Below are positions 10,139-22,200 of a stretch of 64,000 bases of DNA, one piece after another. The stretch's first letter is position 1; every line of letters starts with the position of its first letter. The translations under genes and the position numbers were made by a program. The notes below the pieces were generated by a model that had not been told where the DNA came from, searched no databases, and saw only the letters and a list, made by a program, of their open reading frames with translations. The DNA comes from Eublepharis macularius (Eukaryota; Chordata; Lepidosauria; Squamata; Eublepharidae), in NCBI RefSeq assembly GCF_028583425.1, contig NC_072791.1:11675868-11739867 (forward strand), in the 5' to 3' direction.

Positions 10139-10537
10139 CAGGCTGTTCACCATCATTGTTTTCTTTAACTATTTATTGAATTCACTGATGTGGTATAATA
10201 CATTGTGGTTACAAATTTATTGTTTTCTGCCTTCATCTGTGGTATTCTACTTGTGTTATCACGTTATGTTGTTTGAAGGCGCCACTCCTTCACTTTTGGT
10301 TTGGTTGTTCCCATAAGCTTTCTTGGGCAAGCACACAAAACCTAAGGCTACAATAAAGTAGTTTTTAAAGTGCTCTTGGATTCAGTTCTATGCTTGCTTT
10401 CAAATTTCTGCAATCCATCCCCCACTGTATTTTTAATTAGATATACCCTTTTGATTCTATTGAATTATACTGTGTAATCCCCCTTGATTCTCAGTGAGAA
10501 AGGTGGACTATAAATTTTTTCCCCTCAGAAGAATAAA

Positions 10538-10750
10538 GCCAGTGTGATATAGTGATTAGAGACTAGGTTCTAGGAGACATGGGTTCAAATCTCCACTCTG
10601 CCACAGAATCTCACTGAGTGACCTTGGACTTAATCACTCTCAGCCCAACCTACTTCACCAGGGTTGTTGTGAGAATAAAATGGTAGAGAAGGGAATGATG
10701 TTGCAAGCCCCTTTGGGAGGAAAAGTGGGAGGCAAATATTCCATCTATCT
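10538..10750 (+). repeat. tRNA-derived SINE (type A), complete
   Basis: The head AGTGATTAGAGACTAGG is followed by GGGTTCAAATCTCCACTCTG. The body has CCTACTTCACCAGGGTTGTT and it ends at GGGAGGCAAATATT. This is a typical full element. Confidence 0.75.
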
Positions 10751-11387
10751 TTTTCCCCCTCACCCTCATTTATATGACCATGAGATGTTAAATTTGTTGA
10801 TGATACATCACCGACAAGAAAGAGTGTGTCGTCTTTTCTCTTCATTTGCAGTGGAAGAACAGCGTTGTTGTGTAAATATCCTTCATCAAATCAAGGGCTG
10901 TTGTTTAGTGGGATGAAAACTGAAAATAACTATTCTGTGGGTGTTTATAAGGGAAGGAGTGTTGTTGGGGTTATTTCATTACCACCTTATATAGTGTCAT
11001 GATCCATTGGTTTTTACTGTCTCACTGAAAAGGTGGGGGGAAGACAATGTTAACTCCCTATTACAGTGTTTTAAAGAAATTGGGGAAGATTGCCAATGCA
11101 CTGTGAGATCCAGTTAATTGAATCCCACACTAAAGGGTGAGAGGCTGAGTGAAATATAGAACATAAGAAGACACTTCCATGCATCCTTTTTTTTCTATTT
11201 GAGCGGAGAAGTTCATCCACAGAGAAAACATATTCTTCGACAGAATGGGCAAAATGACCCGGATGCAGTTGGGATGCTTTACCCTCAGGGCTGAATTTTG
11301 AGTTGCTGGCTAGGCCAAGGGTCTGATCCAGTATAAGGCAGCTTTGTTTCGGGAGGGGGTGCATGCAAAAGGTCCTCTATTCAATCA
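10751..11387. other. Non-coding, no gene recognised
   Basis: I see only a short type-C SINE end (about 11305-11347, GGGTCTGATCCAGTATAAGG). The remainder is unclassified. Confidence 0.4.
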
Positions 11388-11818
11388 CTGGGTTACCAGC
11401 TCCTCTTAGCCTCCCAGCAGGAGGTGCAAGACCTGGCACTTACCTTATTACCAGGCCCATGATGCAATTCACGCACTGGGGCTCCATATCAGCACAATGA
11501 CATCACTTCCAGGAAGTGACGCCATTACACAGGCGTGCGGGGACACGCGCGCTTTGCAGCAGGTTGATTTTGGCATCAAATGGGCCAAAACAGGCCCTTT
11601 GGGGCCAAAATTAGCCTACTGCAAAGCACAGGAGCGCTCTCAGGGTGGTGCGATGATGTCACTCCTGGGAGTGATATTGTCACGCTCCCCCTGAAGCCCA
11701 CCCGGGAGACCTGTTCCCAAGTCTTCCTCCCCCACCGGTCAGGTAAGTGGAGGCAGGGGGTGGAAGGTGAATGTGGGGGATTCCTCACCCCCACTGGGGG
11801 AATTGGATCCCTATCAGT
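11388..11818 (+). repeat. GC-rich repeat family, copy A
   Basis: It begins GGGTTACCAGCTCC, contains CTGGCACTTACC, then TCACTTCCAGGAAGTGAC and GGGCCAAAACAGGCCCTTTG. It ends with AGGTAAGTGGAGG and GGATCCCT. The same order of landmarks recurs at 11866-12560, 13335-13790 and 30770-31705, and on the other strand at 63285-63662. No open frame is conserved. Its class is unknown; it may be a non-autonomous DNA element. Confidence 0.55.
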
Positions 11819-11865
11819 GACAGCATCTCACACAGCAGACTGTAGGAAAGATTCATCTCTGCTTG

Positions 11866-12560
11866 ATATAGGGTTACCAGCCCCCAGGTAGTGGCTGGAG
11901 ATTTCCTTGAATTACAACTGGTCACCAGGCCACAGAGACAGCGTTGCCAGGCCCCTTCAATCTCCCGGCGGGGGGGACAGGGGCCTGGCACTTACCTTTT
12001 GGGAGAGGGGTGTGTGCGCACGCTGAGCGCGCGCATGCCCCCCTCCACAGGTGCGATTACGTCACTTTGGGGTGACATCATCGCGCAGCTGGGCGCTGCA
12101 GAATGCGCCCTAAACGGGCCGTTCTGCTGCTGATCAGGCCCAGTTTTGAGGCGCTGCAGAGTGCGGGAGTGTTCCTGCGCTCCACAGCGCCTCAAAACGG
12201 GCCAGATCCGTGGCAGAACGGGCCCATTTCGGGAGCTGCAGAGCACAAGATTGTTCTTGCGCTCCACAGCGCCTCAAAAATGGGCCCAATCTGCGGCAGA
12301 ACGGGCCCATTTTGGGTGCTGTGGAGCGCTCCTGCACTCCACAGCTGCTGAAAATGGGCCTAATTTGCCACAGATTGTGCCCGTTTTGAGCGCTGCAGAG
12401 CGCAGGAGCACTCCTGTGCTCCGCAGCGGCCCCGATCTGTGGCTGTGAGCTGTGGCTCACAGGAGCATGCCACACGGCAGGGAGCGCGCAAGGAAGGTGC
12501 GCCCCCCCCACTGCTCAGGTAAGTGGGGGCGGAGCGGGGTGTGGGGAGCGGGGGCAGCAA
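11866..12560 (+). repeat. GC-rich repeat family, copy B with expanded core
   Basis: It has the same landmarks as copy A (GGCCTGGCACTTACC at the left, AGGTAAGTGGGGGC at the right). The core is expanded to about four tandem units starting near 12149, 12231, 12315 and 12388, so the period is roughly 73-84 bp. Each unit contains GCTGCAGAGYGC then CTCCTGCGCTCCACAGCG, a potential hairpin, followed by CGGGCC. CpG and the word GGGCC are very frequent. Confidence 0.6.
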
Positions 12561-13334
12561 TTGCAAATGAGGCTGATGAACTATCTCACAAAGCAAAATA
12601 AGGAAAGGTTTACAACAGAGGAAAAAATAGTGGGGGGGGAGGGCACATGTGTGAGTGAGATGATTATTTCCAAGTTATTTTTTTAAAAGGAGCAAGCGAC
12701 TTCTGTACATTCTTCTTGTGGTTTCCCCTAGTAACTATTATATCTCACAACCAGAATTCTGGAGTAAGGATCGAAAAACTCTTCAACACCCCTCTTTTTC
12801 TGGTTGCTATAAATCCAATCTCTCTTTGCATCAAAACTAGGCCTACTCATATATAGCTGGCAGATTCCTCGTAGGCTTAATTTCTTTACCGTCCTCAGTT
12901 CAGACTTGTTACTTTAGATTATGGTACACAGTAGTGAGACAAAAATTAATGTGCATGGAAGACAGGAGAGAAAAATTGCATTATCTCTGTGGGTTAATAG
13001 GAAGCTCTTTCATGCTGGCTTGGACAGAACTGTCCTGTACATTCGTTGATACGGCCGCTTGCTATTGAGCTAGGATTAAGAAGCCTTTGGAGCCGCTGTG
13101 AACAGTAATGCTTTTGTTGCTAATGATAAATTAAACTCTCCTCAGCAGGAAAAAGAGAAAAACAGAGATAGGGGGAGGGGAAATGCACAAGAGATAATGT
13201 TACCTCTTTGAACCGATGTGTAGGATTTCTGTTTCCCCAGGGTTCAGAATTTACATTGTTGCACAATAATGCAGGATAGGAAAAATTACTATTGATTTAT
13301 TATAAATATAACCTCTATGGATTATAGCATCGAT
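12561..13334. other. Non-coding, no gene recognised
   Basis: This is AT-richer than its neighbours. I see no repeat family or exon I can name. Confidence 0.4.
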
Positions 13335-13790
13335 CCCCAGCAAGGTGCCCATGGGCACCACAGCACCCACCAGTGTGATTCCTGGAGCCCTATTGCTAAT
13401 TCCAAAAACACCTCTGCAGAAGTGCAGAATGTGGGAGCACTGACAGGAGGGCCCTGGAGAGCTTCTGCGCTTCACAGCAGGCCAATTTAGACCCTAAACG
13501 GGCCCGATTTGGCCTATTTCGGGCTCAAATTGGCCCACCAAGGAGCATGGGAGCACCACCCAAGAGAGTGCCCTGAGAGGCTCATTCCCCCACTTTCCCC
13601 CCTGCCAGCCAGTGATGGCCAGCCTGCCGGCCGGCCTGAGATAGCATTCCCCCTGCCAGCCGGCCTGAAATGGCATTCCCCCACTTTTCCCCGTGCCGGC
13701 CAGCGGGAGACCCCCAGTGGGAACTGCCCCCTTCCTTCTTCTGTGGCTAGCCTGAAATGGCAGTTGGTTTTAGAATGCTGAGTTGACAGT
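13335..13790 (+). repeat. GC-rich repeat family, copy C (decayed)
   Basis: It shows the family's core words (CGGGCCCGATTTGGCC, GGAGCATGGGAGCACCAC). It also has a short GCCAGCCGGCCTGA-type tandem repeated around 13605-13700. Confidence 0.5.
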
Positions 13791-14520
13791 TGGTGTTAAC
13801 AAAAGGAGGGGTTGAGAGTTGGAGAAAACGGATGAGTAGAGAGTGGCATCCTGGCTTCTGACCAGAGAGGGTCAGCCAGAGAGTCCTCTGTGTGAGGAAG
13901 GAAGGGAAAAGTGTACCCTTACAGGAAAAATCATGAAATTCATGAAGCACTTTTAGTTCTTGGACTAAAGTGGGAAAGATAGCTCTAACTTTTACTGGGA
14001 CGCAACAGATCTGAGAACATGTAGTGAACCAAGGAAGTGGGTAGCAAGGAGTCTCCCCTATGGCCAAAGGAATGGGGCTATATAGCTTTGGCATAACTAT
14101 AACTCCTGCCCAGTATCTGAAAGGGTTTTGACTCAGTGGAGTACCCTGAAGTCTGCAGGAAAAAGGATACACGTGCTGTGTGTGTGTTAAAATTGGAGCA
14201 CCTGAGTTGTTGACGGAGCGTCAAAGAAAGAACTCATTTAAGTCTGATAACACCAACGTCTCTCACTCAAGTCAGCAATTTGCTAAGCCATACCAAGTGT
14301 TTTGTGCCTCACACCAGTGAAGTAATTGGTACAAAAATCTCTTAGTTACTTCAGTTTTAAGTACCTGCCTACATGCCTACTTAGCCAACCTGCTTAAATA
14401 AACCTTCTGTTTCCTTTTAAAATTCCATAAGCCTTGTGTGCCAGTTTCTTTTTAAGGGAAACGCAAACCCCTGATCTTCCCTCTACTTAAGACTTGGCTG
14501 GATAACATCACACATCCTGT
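13785..14520 (+). repeat. Possible solo LTR-like repeat
   Basis: The segment has a TATA-like CTATATAGC at 14080 and an AAATAAACC signal at 14397 followed by a T/C-rich end, as in retroviral or Gypsy LTRs. I cannot define exact TG...CA ends or a target duplication, and no internal retroviral sequence is present. The call is tentative. Confidence 0.3.
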
Positions 14521-15559
14521 ACATCAAGGGTGGGACAATAAAGGAAGTTGAAGCTACAAACACAACCACACTACCAAAGGCTTCTCAGCCCAGTAAACAG
14601 CTTTAGGAGGAGAATTTTACCTCAGAGTAGGGGAAGGTCAGACCAAGCTTTGGTCAGCAAAGGGTCTGCAACACCTGCCCTTTCCAGACTCCACCCCCCA
14701 AATCTCCAGAAGTTTCCCAACCCAGAGTTGGCATACCTACTGTTTGCTGATGGAAGTTCTGTTATGGTCCTCAAGCAGAGCTATGATGGGTAGCTAAGAT
14801 CTGCTTGGGACAGTCCAAAGGTACTGGAGAACTTCCTATGCATTTATGCTAGAGAACAGTTTCCAGGGAATAGCATCAGTATGTGTGATATTTATGGAAA
14901 CATTTATTTTTTTTAAATTACCACCCATGTATAAAAATAAATAACAGAATCCAGGTCCAGATGGTGTGTTGGGTGCCAAGAAATGCACAAAATCTTCTCC
15001 AATTTCACAACCTGGAGGATCAGGCCCAAACGACTACTATCCCCTCCCCAAATGCTCCTTTTTCAGGTTTAGGAAGTGGAAGGGTGGGAAGATACGTACG
15101 GATGTGTGTTTGAAATTACTGTTCCACACAAAAGTGCTAAGCTTCTTCTAGAAGTAGCAGTATTTTGTCTGGTTAAATTCGGGTCTGCTGGGATAAAATG
15201 TACTCTAATGATTGTTATAATAGCCATGTGGAAGGAACAGATGTGAACTCTTCAACTTTTTCACAGCTTGGATTTTTGATTGAAATATTTAAGCATCTAC
15301 GCATTAAATCAAATGTTAACCGCCGCTCGCCTTGCCGGGCCCACCATAGAGGCTGCTGGCTCACACACAATCCATATGGACGTGTCCCTGCTCATTTTGT
15401 CTGAACTCAAAACTGAAACAGGCATGCCACAGAAAAGCCATTTGCTGATGCCCATTTCAGTAAATATATGTGGATTTTAAAATGAAGCCATAGCTTCCAA
15501 GCAGGTAGCACGGAGATGGATGAGAGGTGGACGTGGAATCAATCATTCTTAGAATGTAT
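14521..15559. other. Non-coding, no gene recognised
   Basis: It holds one GTTGCC-family end fragment (14685-14742, CCAAATCTCCAGAAGTTTCC). The remaining sequence shows no domain-bearing frame. Confidence 0.4.
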
Positions 15560-15750
15560 TATAGCTCTTTGGCATTGCGCTGAGTCAGTCCAGTTAACGC
15601 CATATGGTCCATTCAGATTACCAGTGGTCTATCCCCAGTTCCTGCATCCTGAGATCTTTTTAAACTGGAGATACAATGGTTGGAACTGCAGGCATCCATC
15701 ATGCATAGCACAGATTCTACCACAGAGCTGTGACCCCTCCCAAGGGGAAG
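15560..15750 (-). repeat. tRNA-derived SINE (type C), decayed
   Basis: On the minus strand the order is head-like GGTAGAATCTGTGCTATG, then CTCCAGTTTAAAAAG, then CTGAGTCAGCGCAATGCC. This parallels the intact type-C copies. Heavy divergence indicates an old insertion. Confidence 0.5.
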
Positions 15751-15932
15751 GGGGCAATGTGTGTGCTTTGCATAGTTCTTTATCAAACCCTTAACTAGCT
15801 GGGAAGGAAATTGAAGAATTTCTGTATATATGATTCTTACATTGTACTCATGTTGAAGCAAGGGTGAAATCTGCAAAATTTCACACAGGCTACAGAATCA
15901 TGTAATTTATAGATCACCTAATCATGTGACTT

Positions 15933-16126
15933 AGAGCCAAACTACAAGTAACAAATGACACAGGTTGGACATTTATCAGCATCCCTCAAGTTTTGATGGG
16001 AAATGTAGGCAGCTTGGCGGAATGTTGGATAAGTGACATTGGACAGCAGTCGGAGAGCCAAGCTGCAAGACCAGGACGACCTGACAAGTGTCCAACTAGT
16101 GTCAGGTGTCACTTGTAGTTTGGCCC
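15933..16126. mobile_element. MITE (GCCAAACTACAAGT family)
   Basis: A perfect 14-bp inverted repeat, GCCAAACTACAAGT at 15936-15949 and ACTTGTAGTTTGGC at 16111-16124, bounds about 160 bp of non-coding sequence. The 37328-37867 foldback has related ends (CTACAAGTGAC). No clear target duplication is visible. Confidence 0.65.
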
Positions 16127-17154
16127 ACTGTCTTCCTATTGATACTTTGGCCTCTAAATAAAAAGGAAATAGATTTCACTGCATGGGGTCCAAAACAGTC
16201 ATCTTTTGTCCAGCCTAAGTCAAACACAATTAAAATAGGATCACTGAGCATAAACTGACTTACGAATTTGTTCTCACATCACACTTTAATGTATGAAGAT
16301 CAGCACTTTGGTATTAAAGTCTGGGCATTTTGTAATGCGAGAACAACCATACAAGTGTGTATTTCATCTCATATATCCAGGAGACAATGACCATTTTTGC
16401 TTCCGGACTCATGCATTAGGCCAAAGTCATTGATGTGGCACATTCTCATATTACGAGGGTCTTTGCGCCAACGCATGAGCCCAGAAGCACAAGCAGGGGA
16501 TGGCTTCCAGAACCCAGATGCGTGGCTCAGAGCATCTTACGTGGCCATCCTTACATTGCAAAATACATTCATCTTCAATGTCCAAGGGCACATCGTCTTA
16601 TCTTAAAGGAGAACATATATGTCAAGGGTTAGGTAAACCCAGTAAAGATGGAAGTTCTTTCAATCAAAGAGCAGGACAATTCAGTCACCAGTATTAAAAC
16701 TTAATAGGCAGACAAGAAGGAATTCTGGGTATTCTCACATCATAATTTAACCCCTGAAATCTGATGAAGAGTTCTGTGTTGCCTGAGAATTTCTTTCCAG
16801 CGTTTTCAGTACCTATTGGGTTAGATCCCACAGAAGATTTCCATGTGCACAACAGTCCTCGGGCATGTGGAAATGATCCCTTGCCACCTACTTGTACTAA
16901 GTGAAGGCAACTGTATCCCTGCTCTCTTTTCCATGTGTGCAGATCTAATGTAAGGTGAAATGAATCATGCAGACCACCTGCTGCCCATTCCATTTTTCTG
17001 TGTGTGCATTACAATTTAGTTAAAGTTATACTCAAGTGCTATGTGCCACTGCAGGTCTCGAGCCATTGCTTGCATAAGTGGAATGGCACTAAGCATGTTT
17101 TACATTCTGCTCATGCACTCCTGGATCAAATCCACTGATATCAACAACAGCATG
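16127..17154. other. Non-coding, no gene recognised
   Basis: I see no recognisable exon or repeat. Several short overlapping open frames at 16397-16700 lack any motif and any splice-site context. Confidence 0.4.
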
Positions 17155-17290
17155 TCTTCTAGAGCTCTCTCAGTCCCACCTACCTGTGACCACTGTGGGG
17201 ATAATAACATACTTTGTAGACCGCTTTGAGTAGGCATTAAGTTTTCCTGAAGAGTGGTATATAAATCGATTGCTGTCATTGTTGTCGTCG
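17155..17290 (+). repeat. Sauria-type SINE (type B), 3' part
   Basis: It has CTCTCAGTCCCACCTACC then GGGGATAATAACATACTTTG, and the GTCATTGTTGTCGTCGTTATT end, matching the 3' half of type-B copies. Confidence 0.65.
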
Positions 17291-17779
17291 TTATTAAAAA
17301 TACTAAGCTGCTTTCACGCTCGTTGGATAGTGCAATTTCAATGCACTCCAGTGATGGGTTGCAAGTGGTTTTTGCTGTTCCACACAGGAAAATTCACTTG
17401 CAAACAATTGCTAAAGTGCTTTGAAACGGCATTATCCAAAAAAGCAGACCTAAAGAAATATCTCTACCAGGCACTGAAAAGGAAAAATAAGTTACACAGA
17501 GGTTAGAGCTGTCGATCAAAGTGTTTCAACTCGCTAATTACCTGTTGATTAATCAATTGATTTAAATTAACTTGCCTATTACTAACATGTCAATATAGAA
17601 TACAGGTGCCTTTTTGAGGTATTTAACAAAAATAACGTACAGCTTTAGCGCAAGAACTGGCAATCTTCAGTGTTTTCATCTATCGTCGTTGTACCAGAAT
17701 GAAAATAGCCTTTAAAAAAAAAGAAGCTCGTCTTTAGCATCCAACCTCACACTGATTAATATTTGCCCTCAGAGATTAA

Positions 17780-18095
17780 ATTTATATGGACACATGAAGC
17801 TACTTTATACCAACGTTGTCTAACCCAATTTCATCTATTCTGACTGGCAGCTGCTTTCCAGAAATAATCTCCAGTGCTGCAGTCTGAGATCCTTTTCACT
17901 GGATTGAACCTGGGACTTTTTGTACAGAAATTGCATATTCTACCAATGAGCAATTAGTTGTTGCTGAAACAAACCCTTCCAGGCCTCGAAAGCAACCATT
18001 TTTCTCCAGGGGAACTGATCTCTGTGGCCTGGAGATCATTTGTAATTCCAGGAGATCTCCAGCCATCACTTGAAGCTTGGCCACCCTACTTTTTT
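17780..18095 (-). repeat. Type-C SINE plus GTTGCC-family fragment
   Basis: 17780-17960 is a reverse type-C SINE (GGTTCAATCCAGTG-like B box on the minus strand). 17975-18095 is a GTTGCC-family piece (TTTCTCCAGGGGAACTGATC then GGAGATCTCCAGCC). The two abut. Confidence 0.55.
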
Positions 18096-18149
18096 TCCTT
18101 CGCCCTTCCTGCAAGGAACTCAGGTACATGGCTTGCCCCTCCATATTAT

Positions 18150-18570
18150 GCTCACACCAACAACCCTCTGAGATAGGTTAAGCTGAGAGAGGCAGTGGCT
18201 GGCCCAGGATCACCCACCAAGCTTCATGGCAGAGCAAGCCTTTGAAACTAGGCCTCCCAAATCCTTGTCTGATGTTCTAACCGCTACACCATAGTGTCTG
18301 TTATTTGGTCCGAATTGGACCAAAGGATAGAATTTATTTATTTACTTCCTTTATACCCCACTTTTTCCCCCTTCAAGGACTCAAAGTAGCTTACAGTATC
18401 ATTCTCCTCTCTTCCATTTTATCCTCTGAAGAACCCTGCAGGGTAGTTCAGGCTGCAACGATGTGACTGGCCCAAGGTCACCCAGCAAGGTTCCATGGCA
18501 GAGTACTAATTCGAACCTAAGCCTCCCACTTCCTAGCTCAGCACTACAGCCACTACATTGAAAGCCCCGA
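18150..18570 (-). repeat. Two adjacent reverse type-A SINEs
   Basis: 18150-18305 is a truncated copy (CCCACCAAGCTTCATGGCAG). 18330-18570 is a longer one that starts at an ATTTATTTACTTCC tail and ends at its tRNA-like head. Both are on the minus strand. Confidence 0.65.
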
Positions 18571-18651
18571 ATGATGTGCCACAAATACTCCCCAGTTCTT
18601 TTTAGCACACGGGAAACAAACAATGCAGAGGACAGGCAGCCCCCCAATCCA

Positions 18652-19297
18652 TGGCCGTCGTCACACGGGCCCTTATTTCGTCAGTTTTGCACTAGAAATC
18701 GTTTCTTCTGTTATCGTTATTAGAACGGATTCTCTCATCTTTTGACAACTGCTTGTGCTTCCAGTCAGTCACATTAAAAGGGAAAAACGCAATTCGACGG
18801 TCAGTCAAAGTACCTCCGGAAATGGGGCCCTAAAAATCCCGCCCCTTTTTTTAAAAAAATTTTTTCGCATATCTGCGCTATATCACTTTTCTATTATACC
18901 AATGTTGTGCTGGGCCAGCCCAAAAGCCAACTGTGATAGGTAGCAGAGGTTTCCCGCCCATGGCAGAATAGTGCTATAGCGCTAGAAGGCTGACATTTTT
19001 TTTAAAAAATTACTTTGAGGCTTAATTGCGGGTCGCACTGGGGCTTGTGAGAGTGTAGGGCAGGAGAATCAGTGTTAGGTGAGACAGATGATCGGGGAGA
19101 CTGAGCGTTTTGGTGCTGCAAAGTGTTCATAGTCAATCCAGGGCATTCACATGGAAGTGGTTAAAGACGACATAAAGAGTCACAAAGCATGAATTGGGGA
19201 GAATGGCAAAATCGCAAGAGAGCCGAAATAAGGTGAGCATTCAGCGGAAGATGGCGCTAGTTTGCCGCTAAATTTATGGCCGTGTGATGACGGCCCA
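18652..19297. mobile_element. Long MITE (GGCCGTCRTCACACGG family)
   Basis: Terminal inverted repeats are at 18652-18671 (TGGCCGTCGTCACACGGGCC) and 19277-19297 (its near reverse complement, with GATGACGGCCCA at the end). An inner imperfect palindrome pairs TGCGCTATATCAC near 18874 with GTGCTATAGCGC near 18972. It is about 645 bp with no coding frame. I do not see a clear 8-bp duplication. Confidence 0.6.
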
Positions 19298-21779
19298 TAT
19301 GCCTCTCCAAAACACATCCCTTCTTTTTCCTGCATGTCTCTTCTCTCATATTATTTCCCTATTGCCAAAATATTTAAAAGCCGCATTTCCCTTGTCATGG
19401 GAAATTTGCCCCATATGGCACTCTTGGGAACAATTCTCCTTCTTTCAGCCATATAACCTCTAGGAGTACTTCCTGCATTGGGTACGTTTTATTACACCTG
19501 ACCTTCTGATGCATATTAAAAAATTATCTTATTCCAAAGGGCATTCGGGAGGGGAGCGTAATGATTTTCTTTGATGCTGCTTTGTCATTATCTCTGGTGT
19601 TCTTGTTAAAATGACACAGAGCAATGCGCAAGCTTTTGAGTTCTCCAGCAAACTTCATCGGGGTGGATAGTTTTTTTTAAAAGGTGGAAGTTAAAAAGAT
19701 GTTTCCGACTAGGAATCTTTTTCCTGCAGGACTCTCTGAACAAGAGCAGATGAAAGGTCCTCAGAATCACGCCCTGAAATACCTCGTTCCCTTTTAAAAA
19801 TGATTTTAACATCCAGCCTAATGAAAAGTTTGGAAGGACTTGAAAGCTTGCACAATGTTCTGCAATATTTTGGTTGCTATTAATAAATGGTATTACACAG
19901 ATTTTGCTCAGAGGGTGTTTCTTTGGGCCAGTGTGGCTACTTGGACGTTTGGCTCCTACTGTTTCTGATTATTCTCATTTGCTATGTTTTCATAATGTTT
20001 TTTAAAACTGACTTTATCTTCTATTTTGTTAGCCTTCTTGAGCGCCCAAGTGGCAGAATGAGAGGGTAGAAATATCACAAATAAATAAATATAATGCTGA
20101 AATTGGGAACGTTGGAGATTTCCTGCCCTTGCAAGCAACATTTATTAATTTGCTTGCTTACTACATTTATCATCCGCCTTTCTCATTGACACTCAAGGCA
20201 TATTGCAGAGTTATAAGAACAACAGAAGAAAGATCAGAACGATACATGCAAGGAACAGGCGATAAAACTGGATTAGAAGTATTAAAGAACAATGAAATAA
20301 AAACAGTATAATACATCCAAAAACCTGGATGCCACAAATTACAAGATCCAATAAACAAGATTTCACAGTTAGAGAAAAATGAGTTAAGACAGTAGAAACA
20401 CATCCAATAAACAAGGCAAGGACAGAGGAACACACACCAGGATCTCGCTGGCTCATGTAGAAAATGCTCCCAGTCACTTAGGGAGGGGGAAAGCAGGCTA
20501 TGATAGTTTAGAAATTATCAGCAGCATTCCAAGGGTAGGCATAATTCATAGCCTAGCTCTTGAGTGTAAGCTTTTGGGGCAGGGACCTACCATTTACGCC
20601 TGTGTGACACAATGACAGTCAATCAACATACCAACAGGACAGCTAAGTTGATCCCATGCAAATATACTGCCAGTCCTGTTTGTGCATATTAACAATGGCT
20701 TCATAAAGTTTATTTCCCCAGTGGATTGTGACAATCAATGACATTTTCTGCAGCAGAATATGCTCCTTTACCAAACCCACTCTCTTAAACACCCTTAAAA
20801 GAAAGTATCGTGACAAAGTGCAGAATGGACCTGTTTTTGAAACATGCTGGGAAGTTCACAAGATAAATGGAGAGCTTTCCTATGTGGAATGCTTTTGAAA
20901 AGCCACTTCATGTGACAAAACAATGGTAAACAGAAACACTTCCTCCGGTGGCAAGGAGACATAGGAGTATTTATTAGAGTACTTTCAGCGCACAGAATAA
21001 CACTGAGATCAGTAAGAGAGGAGTAGGTAGATACCTTGTTCCTATACAGAAGCATGACTCCATAGATATCCATGGGAGTTATTCCTAACAAGGAATGTTG
21101 AAGACTGGGGTACATGTTTTGGACAAAATAAAATTGGGTACTGCAGCATTTAAGAAAATAGCATCTTCCTTACTCCCCCCCAACTTACTCCTGTTATTAA
21201 GGAGGAGACTAATACAATTCAAAACTGAGTTGTTATATTTTTCTTAGCTTTAAAAAAAAAAAAACCTTGTGATATGGCCACAACAAGGAAGCCTCAGAAA
21301 TCACAGCCTCTGCCCTGCTTTTTTAGTCTCCCTGGCTTAGTCTTCATAAAAGTAAAGGATTTTCTTTTTAAAGATTTGCTTTAGAGATGATTCCAAGAAG
21401 AAGGATGGGAGAAAAAAAATCTTCCCAACACTGCTTAAGCACTATTCTTTATCATCTATTTAGAAAGTTTGAACCAGACAAAAGGATGACATGATTTCTT
21501 AATACAGTAAAGAGATTTTTTTTAAAAATGGAGATCGATGCTGTCATTAAGGAAAACCTTCTTTGGTCTTTGCAATGTCTAAGTTTTACAATTACCAGGT
21601 TTCTCAGCCGAAAGGGATACTCAGTGGATATAATGGGTGCTTGTTCTTCGGGTAAGCCTTCAGAGAAATCCACCTAAGCATTTCATCTCTATTTATACTT
21701 GCGTACCCCACTCCTAGCCAGCAGCTTTCTCCTCCAGTAATCACATTCCTGCCGAGCCAGGATCGACCCCAATAGCACA
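19298..21779. other. Non-coding, scattered repeat relics
   Basis: It includes a decayed reverse PLE tail (about 19610-19665, CAAGCTTTTGAGTTCTCC) and a SINE 3' fragment (20145-20215). A LINE-like tail lies near 20030-20090, ending AAATAAATAAATA. I find no gene; open frames of 60-106 codons have no recognisable domain. Confidence 0.4.
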
Positions 21780-22200
21780 TTAAAGACCAAGAGTTTCCAG
21801 GGTATAATCTCTCAAGAGTGATACTCCCTTTATCAGATCCCCTTTTTTTATCCCATTCGGAAGGTGGGAAGGGTATTGCAAAGCAATCAGGTGGGATGTA
21901 GAAGTACAATGTGAAATGTAATTAGCTCGACTGGAGTAGGGGAAGAAATGCATAAAATTGGCATCTGTAGTGAGAGAAGAATCCTGTGTCCCTGTTCAGC
22001 CCTGAGGGTCCATTGTTCTGAATTTGTGAATGAACTCAGTTTCAGCAATCACATTCCTGCCAAAATCAATAATAACTTTTTGAAAAGTAACACCAAGAAG
22101 GTTGATTCGGCAGCGGGTGCACTTGTTCAGCACAAGACAACAGCCTAACATGTTCTCTCGATTAAGGATTCACTTCACTACCAGACTCAAAATATAAACA
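21780..22200 (-). repeat. Penelope-like fragment (reverse)
   Basis: The minus strand has CTGATAAAGGGAGTATCACT then CTTGAGAGATTATACCCTGG and TCTTTAATGTGC, a decayed version of the PLE tail with a damaged hammerhead core (CTGATAA for CTGATGA). 21960-22200 looks like adjoining PLE 3' sequence. Confidence 0.5.

Larger units (their letters stand above)
9195..10392. mobile_element. Penelope-like inverted pair split by a MITE
   Basis: 9246-9362 is the reverse complement, with divergence, of 10155-10262. The shared words include ATAACACAAGTGGAATACCA and GTTACAAATTTATTGTTTTC. Outside the arms both sides carry PLE-tail sequence; the right side reads CATAAGCTTTCTTGGGC then GCTACAATAAAGTAG. The spacer contains a hAT-like MITE (9483-9915) and a 69-bp direct duplication. 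It resembles the inverted pairs at 24885-25075 and 34710-35281. It has no intact coding frame. Confidence 0.6.
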
